Assembly: GCA_026127935.1 (NCBI GenBank)
Contig: JAJSLL010000014.1
Coordinates: forward strand, 1-53,934
Reading direction: 5' to 3'
From: Thermoplasmatales archaeon
GTDB taxonomy: Archaea > Thermoplasmatota > Thermoplasmata > Thermoplasmatales > GCA-001856825
Length of the DNA stretch: 53,934 bases
Part shown: positions 1-7,804 of the stretch, one piece after another
Layout of the letters: each line of letters starts with the position of its first letter
Position numbering within the stretch: the stretch's first letter is position 1
The notes under the pieces: model-generated
Seen by the model: only the letters and a program-made list of their open reading frames with translations
Databases searched by the model: none
What the model was told of the DNA's origin: nothing
Program-made: the position numbers and the translations under genes

Positions 1-771
1 CTTTGTATAAACATCGATTCCCGCCTTGATTCCCTTCTTCTTGACTGCGTTGATCAGCGCGTTTTCATCAACTATTTCTCCCCTTGATGTATTAATGAAT
101 ATCGCACCTTCCTTCATTTTGGAAAATATCCGTTCATCAAACAGACCCCTGGTATCTTTTGTCAGGGGCATGTGAACAGAAATAACATCCGAATTCGCAA
201 GGAGTTCATCGAATGTGACGTAGTTTAGTCCAAGCATCTCTTCCTCATCTGTACTCAGTCTCCTTACGTCATAATAAAGCAGGGATGGGCCGAATGGCAG
301 GAGTCTCTTGGCCAATTGCACCCCTATCATTCCCATTCCAAGAATGCCAACTGACTTACCCTCAAGGTCCCTTGAGCCTGTTAAAATAGGCCAGCTCTTC
401 CTCTCCTTAAGTTCAGCATTAAGGAAAACCATGTCTTTCAGAAATACCAGGATGAATGCCATCACGTGCTCTGCCACGCTCTGCTTGTTTGCAATCGGGA
501 TGTTACAGATCGTAATCCCCTTTTCCTTGATGTAAGATAGGTCAACGTTGTCGACTCCAGTGCTTGCTATCTGCAGATATTTCAGGTTCGGAAACTTTTC
601 TAGTTCCTTCCTTCCGAGTCTAGTGAAAGTAGTTGCTACAAGGACATCAGCGTCGTTCTTCTCAAACTCAAGGTTGTTGACTATTTCCATCTCCGGCAGG
701 ATCTGGTTTATTGTGTCTTTCACCGACGAAGAAGGAATAAATTCGGGTAGGACTGTCAGGAATTTCACCAT
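1..771 (-). CDS. D-isomer-specific 2-hydroxyacid dehydrogenase, C-terminus cut by window edge
   Basis: The reverse strand reads open for 257 codons from an ATG at 771 to the window edge, so the C-terminus is missing. The product matches the D-2-hydroxyacid dehydrogenase family (D-3-phosphoglycerate dehydrogenase SerA, glyoxylate or hydroxypyruvate reductases). The substrate-binding half contains TGVDNVDL (about 71-78). The Rossmann NAD motif GMGMIG lies at 145-150. The family arginine is in NTSRGEIVDE (R230). The catalytic glutamate and histidine would lie beyond the edge. These enzymes reversibly reduce 2-keto acids with NAD(P)H in the cytoplasm. Which substrate this one uses cannot be told from the visible part; SerA is one option, a glyoxylate/hydroxypyruvate reductase another. 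It is transcribed away from the zinc-finger gene. Confidence 0.85.
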   Translation of the reverse strand, partial: MVKFLTVLPEFIPSSSVKDTINQILPEMEIVNNLEFEKNDADVLVATTFTRLGRKELEKFPNLKYLQIASTGVDNVDLSYIKEKGITICNIPIANKQSVAEHVMAFILVFLKDMVFLNAELKERKSWPILTGSRDLEGKSVGILGMGMIGVQLAKRLLPFGPSLLYYDVRRLSTDEEEMLGLNYVTFDELLANSDVISVHMPLTKDTRGLFDERIFSKMKEGAIFINTSRGEIVDENALINAVKKKGIKAGIDVYTK

Positions 772-946
772 CTAAGATTAAGAAAGGACTACAAATTTTT
801 TGTCCCTTATCTTTGGAATCTATAGGCAGTCTCTATAAACTAAGATTGGTCCGTTCTTCATTGTGGTTACCAGTGGGAAAAATTTAGGTGATAATGATTT
901 CATCTCATCACTACAGTTTGAGTAAAGGGAAACAGACTCCTCCTCC

Positions 947-1036
947 TTAAGATTTCTTATGTTCCTTTGAAGCGTGGGCGTCTCTCTGCTTAGCGCTGGG
1001 GAACACTTCTCCGCATGACTTGCATTTGCATGGCAT
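947..1036 (-). CDS. 29-residue stand-alone C2H2 zinc-finger protein
   Basis: A short reverse-strand reading frame encodes 29 residues and ends in TAA. It has C5-x2-C8, a phenylalanine at residue 12, then H21 and H26, giving C-x2-C-x12-H-x4-H, the classical C2H2 finger spacing. The tail is basic (KEHKKS). A TATA-like box at 1062-1069 lies about 29 nt before the ATG, the right distance for a leaderless transcript. The single finger fills almost the whole protein, so it would fold around one zinc and bind DNA, RNA or a protein partner. I see no second domain. Function is unknown; the exact zinc pattern plus a well-placed promoter is the case for it being real. Confidence 0.55.
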   Translation of the reverse strand: MPCKCKSCGEVFPSAKQRDAHASKEHKKS

Positions 1037-1061
1037 GTAATTCGAACAATAATGAGCTAGT

Positions 1062-1069
1062 TATATAAA
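1062..1069 (-). promoter_or_regulatory. TATA box for the C2H2 zinc-finger gene
   Basis: On the reverse strand this reads TTTATATA, centred about 29 nt upstream of the ATG at 1036, consistent with an archaeal promoter and a leaderless or near-leaderless mRNA. The sequence is nearly symmetric, so it might also serve the forward FAD-enzyme gene with a leader of about 50 nt. Confidence 0.5.
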
Positions 1070-1143
1070 CTCTTTTTTGGACCCTTCTGGTCTCTCTTCG
1101 TGAACTGACTCTTCCCGTCACTATACTCCAGAAACCGAGATAT

Positions 1144-2733
1144 ATGGTGAAGAACTATCTATCCATGGGCGACCGGATGTATGCCTTGTGGGGGAGCGAC
1201 AAGGAAGAATATGATATGAAGTCTGCCCTATTGGATTACATAAGGAACAAGGTAGGACTAAAGGAGGATAAGATTCTCTGGTCCGGATATGCTGAGGTCG
1301 ATAATTTCAAGAAATCAGATGAATTAGAAGAGATACTCGCTTCGTGCGTTTCTCCCGAGAACACATCATTTGATTCATCTGAAAGAGTGAAACATTCCAT
1401 TGGAAGAAGTGGAAAGGACTACATTCCGCTAATCGAAAAGAAGGATTTCAGAGTTGTCGACGCCGTTGTATATCCTAACGAGGATGAGATAAGGTGTCTT
1501 CTGCAATCAAGAAACAAATTGCTCGAAATCGTTCCTTTTGGTGGAGGAACCACCGTCACCGGAGGAGTGTCTCCTTCCGGGAGCAAGAAGTATTCGGTGA
1601 GCGTTGATCTCGAAAAATTGAAAGCTCTCTCTGTTGACAAGACCAATCACATACTTGAGGCGGGAACAGGGTTGAAGGGACCGGAGATAGAGGCAGAACT
1701 GTCCAAGCATGGACTTACCCTAGGCAATTTCCCCGAGTCATTCTTCTATTCCACACTTGGAGGGTGGATCGCGACAAACGCCGCAGGACAGGAATCAAAC
1801 AGATATGGTAAAATCAAAGATATGGTAATCAGTTTAAGAATGGAGTCGCCCACAGGATCATATCAGGACCACGTTGTCCCAGGTGAATCCGCATTCTTCA
1901 GACTTTCGGATATTGCTGTTGGAAGCGAGGGTGCATATGGGATAGTCACGAAGGCATGGTTGAAGGTTCACAATAAACCGGAACGTCTCTTTTACAACTC
2001 GTACATATTCAAGTCATTCGGTGATGGGCTTGTCGCACTCAGAGAAAGACTATCCAACGACAAAATTCCGATGATTTCACGCCTCTCTGATGAGGAAGAA
2101 ACAGAGCTTTCGTTCATGGGCATAGAGGACAACTTCATAACAAATTTATTCAAGAGATACGTCTCTTTGAGGACACACGGGATTCCGGGTGCGTTACTTA
2201 TAGCTGTCAGTGAAAAGAAAGAAGAAATCAAATTTGAGGGCGGAGCAAGTCTCGGGTCGGTTCCCCCTATATTTTGGTACCGTGAAAGGTATTCAAGGCC
2301 ATACATGTACAATGAATTACTCAAGAGGGGAATAATAGCAGAAACGATTGAAACTTCTGCAAAATGGGACTGTCTCGACAGAATACACAAAACAACAAAG
2401 AAGAGATTCCACGAAATCTTAGAGGAATTGAAACTGAAGGGTTTGATTATGTGTCATTCATCACATCAGTATGTAACCGGATCTGCCCTCTATTTCACAT
2501 TCCTCTTCTATTCAGGGGATAATAGAGAGAAGGCGCTGGAAAGGATTCGAGATGGAATCATGGAGAACATTCTTTCGGAGGGTGGTTCAATCTCCCATCA
2601 TCACGGGATCGGTACAGCTCAGTCGAAGTACGTGAAGAGTTACAAGGGCAAGATGTACGAAGTGGCACAGGGAATTAAATCTCAGTTTGACCCTGACGAT
2701 ACTTTGGTTCCCGGAATCATACCACCAAGGTGA
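1144..2733 (+). CDS. FAD-linked oxidase resembling alkyldihydroxyacetonephosphate synthase
   Basis: A 529-residue flavoprotein of the FAD-binding type 4 (vanillyl-alcohol oxidase/GlcD) superfamily. The FAD-binding stretch PFGGGTTVTGG is at 131-141, and GGWIATNAAGQESNRYG (206-222) matches the corresponding segment of alkylglycerone-phosphate synthase (AGPS). The HHHGIG motif at 485-490 matches the triple-histidine motif that in AGPS is part of the active site. AGPS swaps the acyl chain of acyl-DHAP for a fatty alcohol to make an ether lipid in eukaryotic peroxisomes. Bacterial and archaeal relatives mostly have unknown substrates or are annotated as glycolate/lactate oxidase subunits. A lipid kinase follows 46 nt downstream, which supports lipid-related work. 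A downstream ATG at 1165 is an alternative start. Confidence 0.75.
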   Translation: MVKNYLSMGDRMYALWGSDKEEYDMKSALLDYIRNKVGLKEDKILWSGYAEVDNFKKSDELEEILASCVSPENTSFDSSERVKHSIGRSGKDYIPLIEKKDFRVVDAVVYPNEDEIRCLLQSRNKLLEIVPFGGGTTVTGGVSPSGSKKYSVSVDLEKLKALSVDKTNHILEAGTGLKGPEIEAELSKHGLTLGNFPESFFYSTLGGWIATNAAGQESNRYGKIKDMVISLRMESPTGSYQDHVVPGESAFFRLSDIAVGSEGAYGIVTKAWLKVHNKPERLFYNSYIFKSFGDGLVALRERLSNDKIPMISRLSDEEETELSFMGIEDNFITNLFKRYVSLRTHGIPGALLIAVSEKKEEIKFEGGASLGSVPPIFWYRERYSRPYMYNELLKRGIIAETIETSAKWDCLDRIHKTTKKRFHEILEELKLKGLIMCHSSHQYVTGSALYFTFLFYSGDNREKALERIRDGIMENILSEGGSISHHHGIGTAQSKYVKSYKGKMYEVAQGIKSQFDPDDTLVPGIIPPR

Positions 2734-2778
2734 ATACATTTTTGGAATAAGATTTAATTTCTAGCGGATTCTAAGGTT

Positions 2779-3654
2779 GTGAAATTATTATTCATTGTAA
2801 ACCCCTCTGCAGGAAACGGGAATGCCGGGAAAGAATGGCCAGAGATTGAAAAGGAGATTGAATCAAATTTTCCAGATCACGAGTGTGTACTGACTGAGCG
2901 ACCTGGACACGCCACCGAGCTTGCAAGGAATGGGACGGTCAAGGGGTTCGATACAATAGTATCCTGTGGCGGAGACGGAACACTGAATGAGGTCATAAAT
3001 GGAGTGGCGGGATCCGAGATTAGAATTGCCCTGATACCGCTAGGTACAGGCTCTGATTTCGGGAAGAGCGTGGGTATAAGAAGCGTCCAAGATGCGCTCA
3101 AGGTTCTGAAGTCAGGCAGGATGGAGAAAGTCGATCTTGCAAATGTCACTTTTGATGAAACTCGAACTTCACGTACTTTCATAAATATCCTGGAGATTGG
3201 ATTCGGTGCAGAGGTAATGAAGTATGTCAACTCACACAGCAAGGCTGGAAAAAACTCGTTCCTGATAGGAGTCCTGTTTGTGTTAATGAAGCTTAAGAGG
3301 TTCAGAGTGAAATTCGAGTCGGATAAACTTCAGGAAATGGACACAATAGAAGTCATCGTTGCAAATGGAAAATATTTTGGCGGCGGAATGCTCGCATCTC
3401 CCGGTTCAATCATTAGCGATGGTAATCTAGACGTCCATATCCTGAAACCAGTTTCAAAATTAACAACACTCTTGCGTTTAAAGAACCTCATGAACGGCAC
3501 CTATATTGAAAAGAATTTTTCTTACGAGTTCAGGGGAAAGGCATTCCATTTCTTGGGAAAAGGAAACCTAGTAGAAATGGACGGTGAAGTGGTGGGAAAT
3601 ACTCCAATTAGCATTTCTCTTCTTGATAAAGGAGTAAACTTCGTGGTTCCTTAA
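2779..3654 (+). CDS. Diacylglycerol/lipid kinase family protein
   Basis: A 291-residue protein starting at GTG. It belongs to the diacylglycerol kinase catalytic-domain family (DgkB/YegS-like, related in fold to NAD kinase). VNPSAGNGNAGK (7-18) is the N-terminal nucleotide-binding signature. CGGDGTLNEVINGV (63-76) is the hallmark GGDGT loop that binds ATP phosphates, and PLGTGSDFGKS follows. Members phosphorylate the hydroxyl of diacylglycerol or related lipids at the inner membrane face. In an archaeon the acceptor is probably an archaeal diether or isoprenoid lipid rather than a diacylglycerol, but this is inferred. It follows the AGPS-like gene by 46 nt on the same strand and probably shares its transcript. 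Confidence 0.85.
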   Translation: MKLLFIVNPSAGNGNAGKEWPEIEKEIESNFPDHECVLTERPGHATELARNGTVKGFDTIVSCGGDGTLNEVINGVAGSEIRIALIPLGTGSDFGKSVGIRSVQDALKVLKSGRMEKVDLANVTFDETRTSRTFINILEIGFGAEVMKYVNSHSKAGKNSFLIGVLFVLMKLKRFRVKFESDKLQEMDTIEVIVANGKYFGGGMLASPGSIISDGNLDVHILKPVSKLTTLLRLKNLMNGTYIEKNFSYEFRGKAFHFLGKGNLVEMDGEVVGNTPISISLLDKGVNFVVP

Positions 3655-3658
3655 GAGT

Positions 3659-4774
3659 TCAATAATTGTTTACAAAAATTTTCTTCAGGTCCTCTTCACC
3701 AGCCAGGACAGGATTGAACGCGAGCTCACTATCCCTCATAGACAGAGCTACAAGCTGTTCCAGCTTAGAGATGTAGACCGGCTCCTCTATTCCAAGTTCC
3801 CTGACACGAAATGGCTGTCCCACTTTTCTGAAGAACTCTTCGATCTTCCTGATTAGCGAATCCATATCATCAACTCCAAACAGTTTGCAGATCCTCAGAT
3901 ACTTCTTCCTCGTTTCAGGGTCCTGCGAATTAAATACAATGGATGGAATCAGGAACAGACCCACTGAAGTACCATGAGTGACGTGAAAGGTTGCACCGAA
4001 ACTATGTCCAAGAGCATGAGCAGATGCTGTACCGCTGTTGGAAAATGCAAGACCTGCCATCGTCGCTGCGATGTGCATAAGGTCCTTCGCCTGCTCCTCA
4101 TTTCTTATTGCTCCGTCTAAATTGAATAGTATAGTCTCTATTGCTCTCTCCGCAAGTGCATCTGTCATCACGTTCGAAGTGTTGGATGCGATGGCTTCAA
4201 AAGAGTGGACAAGTGCGTCTATTCCAGTTGGAACTATTATATTCCTGTCGATTGGAGTCAAAGAGGGATCTAGAATGTCTATTTCCGGAACTAGTTCATA
4301 ATTTCCCATCGCAAGTTTCCCATTATCATCCGACAGTACTACCCCAAACGAAACATCGCTCCCGGTCCCAGAAGTTGTAGGAATCGCTACCAGCTTAGTC
4401 TTGAGACCAAGGCTCTCGAAGGGGCTTATGCTTCCAATGTCCGCCTGAGGGTTCGATACGATCAACGCCATAGCCTTTGAAAAATCAATCACACTCCCTC
4501 CGCCTATTGCTATAACAGCATCGTAATCCCTTCCCTTGAGCTTCAAAAAGGCGGCCTGTATCTGTTTAATGGATGGTTCTGGTAGGACTTCTGTGAAGTA
4601 CTCTCTTTCGATTGTGCCAAGAGCAGTTTCAATCCTTTTTCCGTTGTTGTTCAGTACATTCCTGTCAGTAATTACCAGAACTTTTCTTATGCCCTCCTTC
4701 AACAGAATGTCTTGGAGGCTGTCGATAATATCCCTCTGGAAGTAAAGGGTTCGAGGAAACTTGAATAAACTCAT
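3659..4774 (-). CDS. Iron-containing alcohol dehydrogenase
   Basis: A 371-residue group III (iron-dependent) alcohol dehydrogenase. The cofactor-binding GGGSVIDFSKA is at 91-101. The likely metal ligands are D186 and H190 in GIDALVH, then two histidines in LGHSFGATFHVTHG (H257, H267). These enzymes interconvert alcohols and aldehydes or ketones with NAD(P)H. The motif is GGGSVID as in ordinary Fe-ADHs, so this does not look like sn-glycerol-1-phosphate dehydrogenase, a distant relative expected in archaea. Its ATG overlaps the stop of the SCP2 gene as ATGA (4771-4774), so the two are translationally coupled. Its 3' end nearly meets that of the convergent lipid kinase. Confidence 0.9.
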   Translation of the reverse strand: MSLFKFPRTLYFQRDIIDSLQDILLKEGIRKVLVITDRNVLNNNGKRIETALGTIEREYFTEVLPEPSIKQIQAAFLKLKGRDYDAVIAIGGGSVIDFSKAMALIVSNPQADIGSISPFESLGLKTKLVAIPTTSGTGSDVSFGVVLSDDNGKLAMGNYELVPEIDILDPSLTPIDRNIIVPTGIDALVHSFEAIASNTSNVMTDALAERAIETILFNLDGAIRNEEQAKDLMHIAATMAGLAFSNSGTASAHALGHSFGATFHVTHGTSVGLFLIPSIVFNSQDPETRKKYLRICKLFGVDDMDSLIRKIEEFFRKVGQPFRVRELGIEEPVYISKLEQLVALSMRDSELAFNPVLAGEEDLKKIFVNNY

Positions 4775-5199
4775 TCTTCCCCAACATACTTCGTAGGAAT
4801 CGTTTGGGCCGTTTTTACCATTGCAATTGCCGCGGACGCGTATCTCAATAGAAGGGCGATGTTTCCTCTCACCTTCATCTGCCCTGTCAGCATAGCCTGA
4901 GTTGGATTTATCTTTCCCCCAATTATCTTCTTCCAGTTCGTATATGTGGCAGTCAGCTCGTATGAAGCGGTCTTGTTCGGATCTGATACCATTTCTGATC
5001 CATCACATTTTCCGTCGCGAAGATTCAGAATGAAGGAATCATAGGGTATCATGTTCTTCAAGTCGCCGAGTTCCGTCATTTTGAATTTGATCGGGTCCTT
5101 CCACCCTTTTCCAGTCTTGTTATAATCAGGAGATTCAGACAATCGCTTGCAATATTCCTTTACCCAATCGTCGGATGGGAACAAAAGAACTTCTGACAT
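4771..5199 (-). CDS. SCP-2 sterol-transfer-family protein
   Basis: I place the start at the internal methionine at 5199 (MSEVLLFPSDDW), giving 142 residues; an upstream in-frame start at 5232 would add 11. The architecture is that of a stand-alone SCP2 domain: an amphipathic N-terminus, a beta strand around SFILNLRDGKCDG, then TNWKKIIGGKINPTQAMLTGQMKVRGN, the typical stretch before the final helix. SCP2 domains enclose a hydrophobic pocket that binds lipids or acyl-CoA. In bacteria and archaea they often sit beside lipid-modifying enzymes. It is the first gene of a two-gene unit coupled by ATGA to the iron alcohol dehydrogenase, suggesting that it presents or stores a hydrophobic substrate. 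Confidence 0.75.
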   Translation of the reverse strand: MSEVLLFPSDDWVKEYCKRLSESPDYNKTGKGWKDPIKFKMTELGDLKNMIPYDSFILNLRDGKCDGSEMVSDPNKTASYELTATYTNWKKIIGGKINPTQAMLTGQMKVRGNIALLLRYASAAIAMVKTAQTIPTKYVGEE

Positions 5200-5462
5200 T
5201 GATAAAGATATGTCTGTTGTTAATAAATTCAACCCAAGGAGTCAATACCCAGTGTTAGTTTCTTCACAAAAGCCTAAACTCCCATACTTTTAGGAATTCT
5301 TCTCCGAGAGAACTAGTAAGCATCAATCCACTCTCTTCCATATACACACGCATTTCGAAGTGCATTTCGTCACGATAGAGAGTTCTTTAACACCTGTCAT
5401 TTCAGCTTTACTCATAATAATGGGTCTACCAAAATGTTTAACGGTCACGAAACATCAACGTT

Positions 5463-6188
5463 GTGGATCAGTTCTACTATGACAGTTCTGCGGGAAAGAT
5501 CTCGTACACTAGAAGAACTGGAAGCAACGGTCTGCTGCTCATTCATGGCTTCACTGCATCCTCAGAAGTATGGGGAGAGCTATTGAATTTTTTAGACGAC
5601 AGTTTTGATCTAATCAACGTCGATCTCTTTGGACACGGCAGATCGGAAATGCCGAAAATACAATCAGAAAATCTTAGACTGAACCAACTCTTAGATGTTC
5701 AGGCAAGATCTTTAATGGAACTCTTAAACCATCTAGGGTTACAAGAATACTCAGTCATAGGCAGCTCATTTGGGGGACTGGTCGCAATGAGACTCGCACT
5801 ATCCGGGTTGAGACCGAACAGAATGGTGCTAATTGATTCTGCCGGAACTATTCCAAAAGATGACGTGAAATTCAGGACCGGACTAAACTCTGTTCTCGAC
5901 AAGAACGCTTCTTACAATCCCTTTTTCCCGTTTCCGATACATGACATCTTGGGTGTGGTAAGAAACGATGGTGTGAGCGTTGACGACGGACTCCTCAGGG
6001 GCATCAAAGTACCTGTATCAGTAATCTGGGGATCTGAAGATTACATCTTTGACGCAAGATGGGGAAAGGTCTTATCGGAAAAACTGCCGCACTCCGAATT
6101 CCATAGAATCGAGGGTGCGAATCACACTCCATTTACCAGTCATCCCAAACTGGTCGCCGATATAATAAACAGATTCTTGTTGCCTTGA
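5463..6188 (+). CDS. Alpha/beta-hydrolase
   Basis: A 241-residue single-domain alpha/beta-hydrolase starting at GTG. The oxyanion-hole segment LLLIHGFTASSEVW is near 25-38, and VDLFGHGRSE follows at about 53-62. The nucleophile elbow G-S-S-F-G places the catalytic serine at S102. The acid is probably an aspartate in WGSEDYIFDARWG, and the base is the histidine in EGANHTPF near the C-terminus. The family covers esterases, lipases, C-C hydrolases and peptidases, so the substrate is open. A role in lipid ester cleavage would suit the neighbouring glycerolipid genes but is only inferred. It faces glpD convergently with 8 nt between stop codons. Confidence 0.85.
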   Translation: MDQFYYDSSAGKISYTRRTGSNGLLLIHGFTASSEVWGELLNFLDDSFDLINVDLFGHGRSEMPKIQSENLRLNQLLDVQARSLMELLNHLGLQEYSVIGSSFGGLVAMRLALSGLRPNRMVLIDSAGTIPKDDVKFRTGLNSVLDKNASYNPFFPFPIHDILGVVRNDGVSVDDGLLRGIKVPVSVIWGSEDYIFDARWGKVLSEKLPHSEFHRIEGANHTPFTSHPKLVADIINRFLLP

Positions 6189-6196
6189 CCCTGAAA

Positions 6197-7558
6197 TCAA
6201 AGAATAGATTCTGTTCTCTTTTTGCACTGATTATTCAGTTTGGATATCCTGTCCTCAATAGATTTGACTTGAGGCTTTCCCTGATCTTCTTTGTTGTAGT
6301 AACACCCTAATCTTCTCTTCAAAACATCTTCAACAGTGAGTGCACACTCCTTCATTAGAGCTGATTCGAGTGGATCCCCATTCCCTCTCTTGTAGACTAT
6401 TTTCGGCAGATCGGTTACTCTTATATTGGTCTGAAGCATTTTTCCTATTTGTTTACAAATCTTCCGGGAGGCTGCCCTGTAATTGGTTATCTTTACCCCC
6501 ACTATACTTATCATTTTTCCAGTGATGTCTATATGGAAATCTCTGGTCACTCTGCCTGGGTCATCCCCGCTTCCATAAAGGGGTCTTATGCCTGAATAGC
6601 TGCCTAAGATCTCTTGTTGGTCCAGCGATGGAACAATCTTCCTCACTGAATTCAGGATGTAATTTCTTTCTTCTTCGCTCATTTCCGAATCGCCAGGATT
6701 GTCTATGAATCTGTCAGTTGTTCCAACAATCACTACTTCCCCTTTTGGTATGATGAACATCTGACGCCGGTCCAGGTGGGACCTGAATGCGACCGCATTA
6801 TTCAACCCGAATTTATCTCTCTTAAAAATGATGTGTGATCCCTTTGACAGCCTCATGTTTTCTATCTGTCGAGACGTGTAGTCTCGGTATGCGACATTTA
6901 CCCAAGGGCCGGATGCATTTACCACTATCTTACTGGTTACTTTGTACGTGCCATTTCCAAACCGGTCAATCAACTCTGTTTCGACCTTTTCGTCTTTATC
7001 TTTGAAAGCGGAAGCTTCCAGATAATTTATGGCAGTGGAACCTTGGATTACTGAAGACACTACATTGTGGATAACAAGAAGTGCATCGTCAGTAGAGGCG
7101 TCTTCATAGGTGAACTTACCTTTGAATCCCGGATAAGAATAACCCTCAGTCTGGAAGTGTGGAAGTTTAAATTTACCACCAAGAAGGTTGTAAAGGAATA
7201 GACCGAAATAGAGTGATGATCTGCTCCAGGACCCGTCGTCTATAAGTATGTCAAATTTCATCTTTTTGACAAAGTCCAGATTATTCAATAGATAGTTTCT
7301 CTCCTTCAATAGTTCTCGCGTCAAAAGCAGGTGACCCTGCGCCAGATATCTGAGACCTCCGTGAATCAACTTAGATGAATTGCTGCTAGTCCCGGATGCA
7401 AAATCACCCTTATCGACTAATAGGATTCTTAATCCGTTCGCACTAAGGATATTTGTTATACCTGCCCCAACAATCCCCCCACCAACTACAAGGACATCAA
7501 ACTCTTTTCCATCCAATTTTTCCAGATCGCTCTTCCTAGTGGCGCAAGAAAATTCCAT
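6197..7558 (-). CDS. glpD: FAD-dependent glycerol-3-phosphate dehydrogenase
   Basis: A 453-residue GlpD-type enzyme that oxidises sn-glycerol 3-phosphate to dihydroxyacetone phosphate, passing electrons to the quinone pool at the membrane. The dinucleotide-binding motif GGGIVGAG is at 26-33. It is followed by the family signature region DKGDFASGTSSNSSKLIHGGLRYL (about 49-72). VNASGPWVN (about 213-221) and IVGTTDRF are also typical. It is somewhat shorter than bacterial GlpD (about 500 or more residues) because the C-terminal domain is trimmed. Archaea build lipids on glycerol 1-phosphate, so this enzyme is usually catabolic (glycerol use). Confidence 0.88.
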   Translation of the reverse strand: MEFSCATRKSDLEKLDGKEFDVLVVGGGIVGAGITNILSANGLRILLVDKGDFASGTSSNSSKLIHGGLRYLAQGHLLLTRELLKERNYLLNNLDFVKKMKFDILIDDGSWSRSSLYFGLFLYNLLGGKFKLPHFQTEGYSYPGFKGKFTYEDASTDDALLVIHNVVSSVIQGSTAINYLEASAFKDKDEKVETELIDRFGNGTYKVTSKIVVNASGPWVNVAYRDYTSRQIENMRLSKGSHIIFKRDKFGLNNAVAFRSHLDRRQMFIIPKGEVVIVGTTDRFIDNPGDSEMSEEERNYILNSVRKIVPSLDQQEILGSYSGIRPLYGSGDDPGRVTRDFHIDITGKMISIVGVKITNYRAASRKICKQIGKMLQTNIRVTDLPKIVYKRGNGDPLESALMKECALTVEDVLKRRLGCYYNKEDQGKPQVKSIEDRISKLNNQCKKRTESIL

Positions 7559-7804
7559 TCACTGAATTAGTTCTTAACTAAATATTAATCTATGCTTTGG
7601 TATTTAGAATCCCCAAGAAGGTGGGGATGAACTCTTACCAATATTTCTTCAAAGAAAGGAAAAATTATTTACTAAGGGTTAATTATTTTATTTAAGTAAG
7701 AGACGAAAGATTAAAGTAGTGTAAGTTACGAAAATACATCCAAATTCCAATTGATTACCGCATCTATTTTTAAGTTAAATAACATAGCCAAATGGTGACC
7801 TATA

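Noticed and set aside
3659-4774. sn-glycerol-1-phosphate dehydrogenase
   Set aside because: Tempting next to lipid genes, but the GGGSVID motif and the metal-ligand pattern fit ordinary iron alcohol dehydrogenases.
5323-5415. 30-residue reverse frame with three cysteines
   Set aside because: No ribosome site or TATA box at a useful distance, and no recognisable motif; too short to support.
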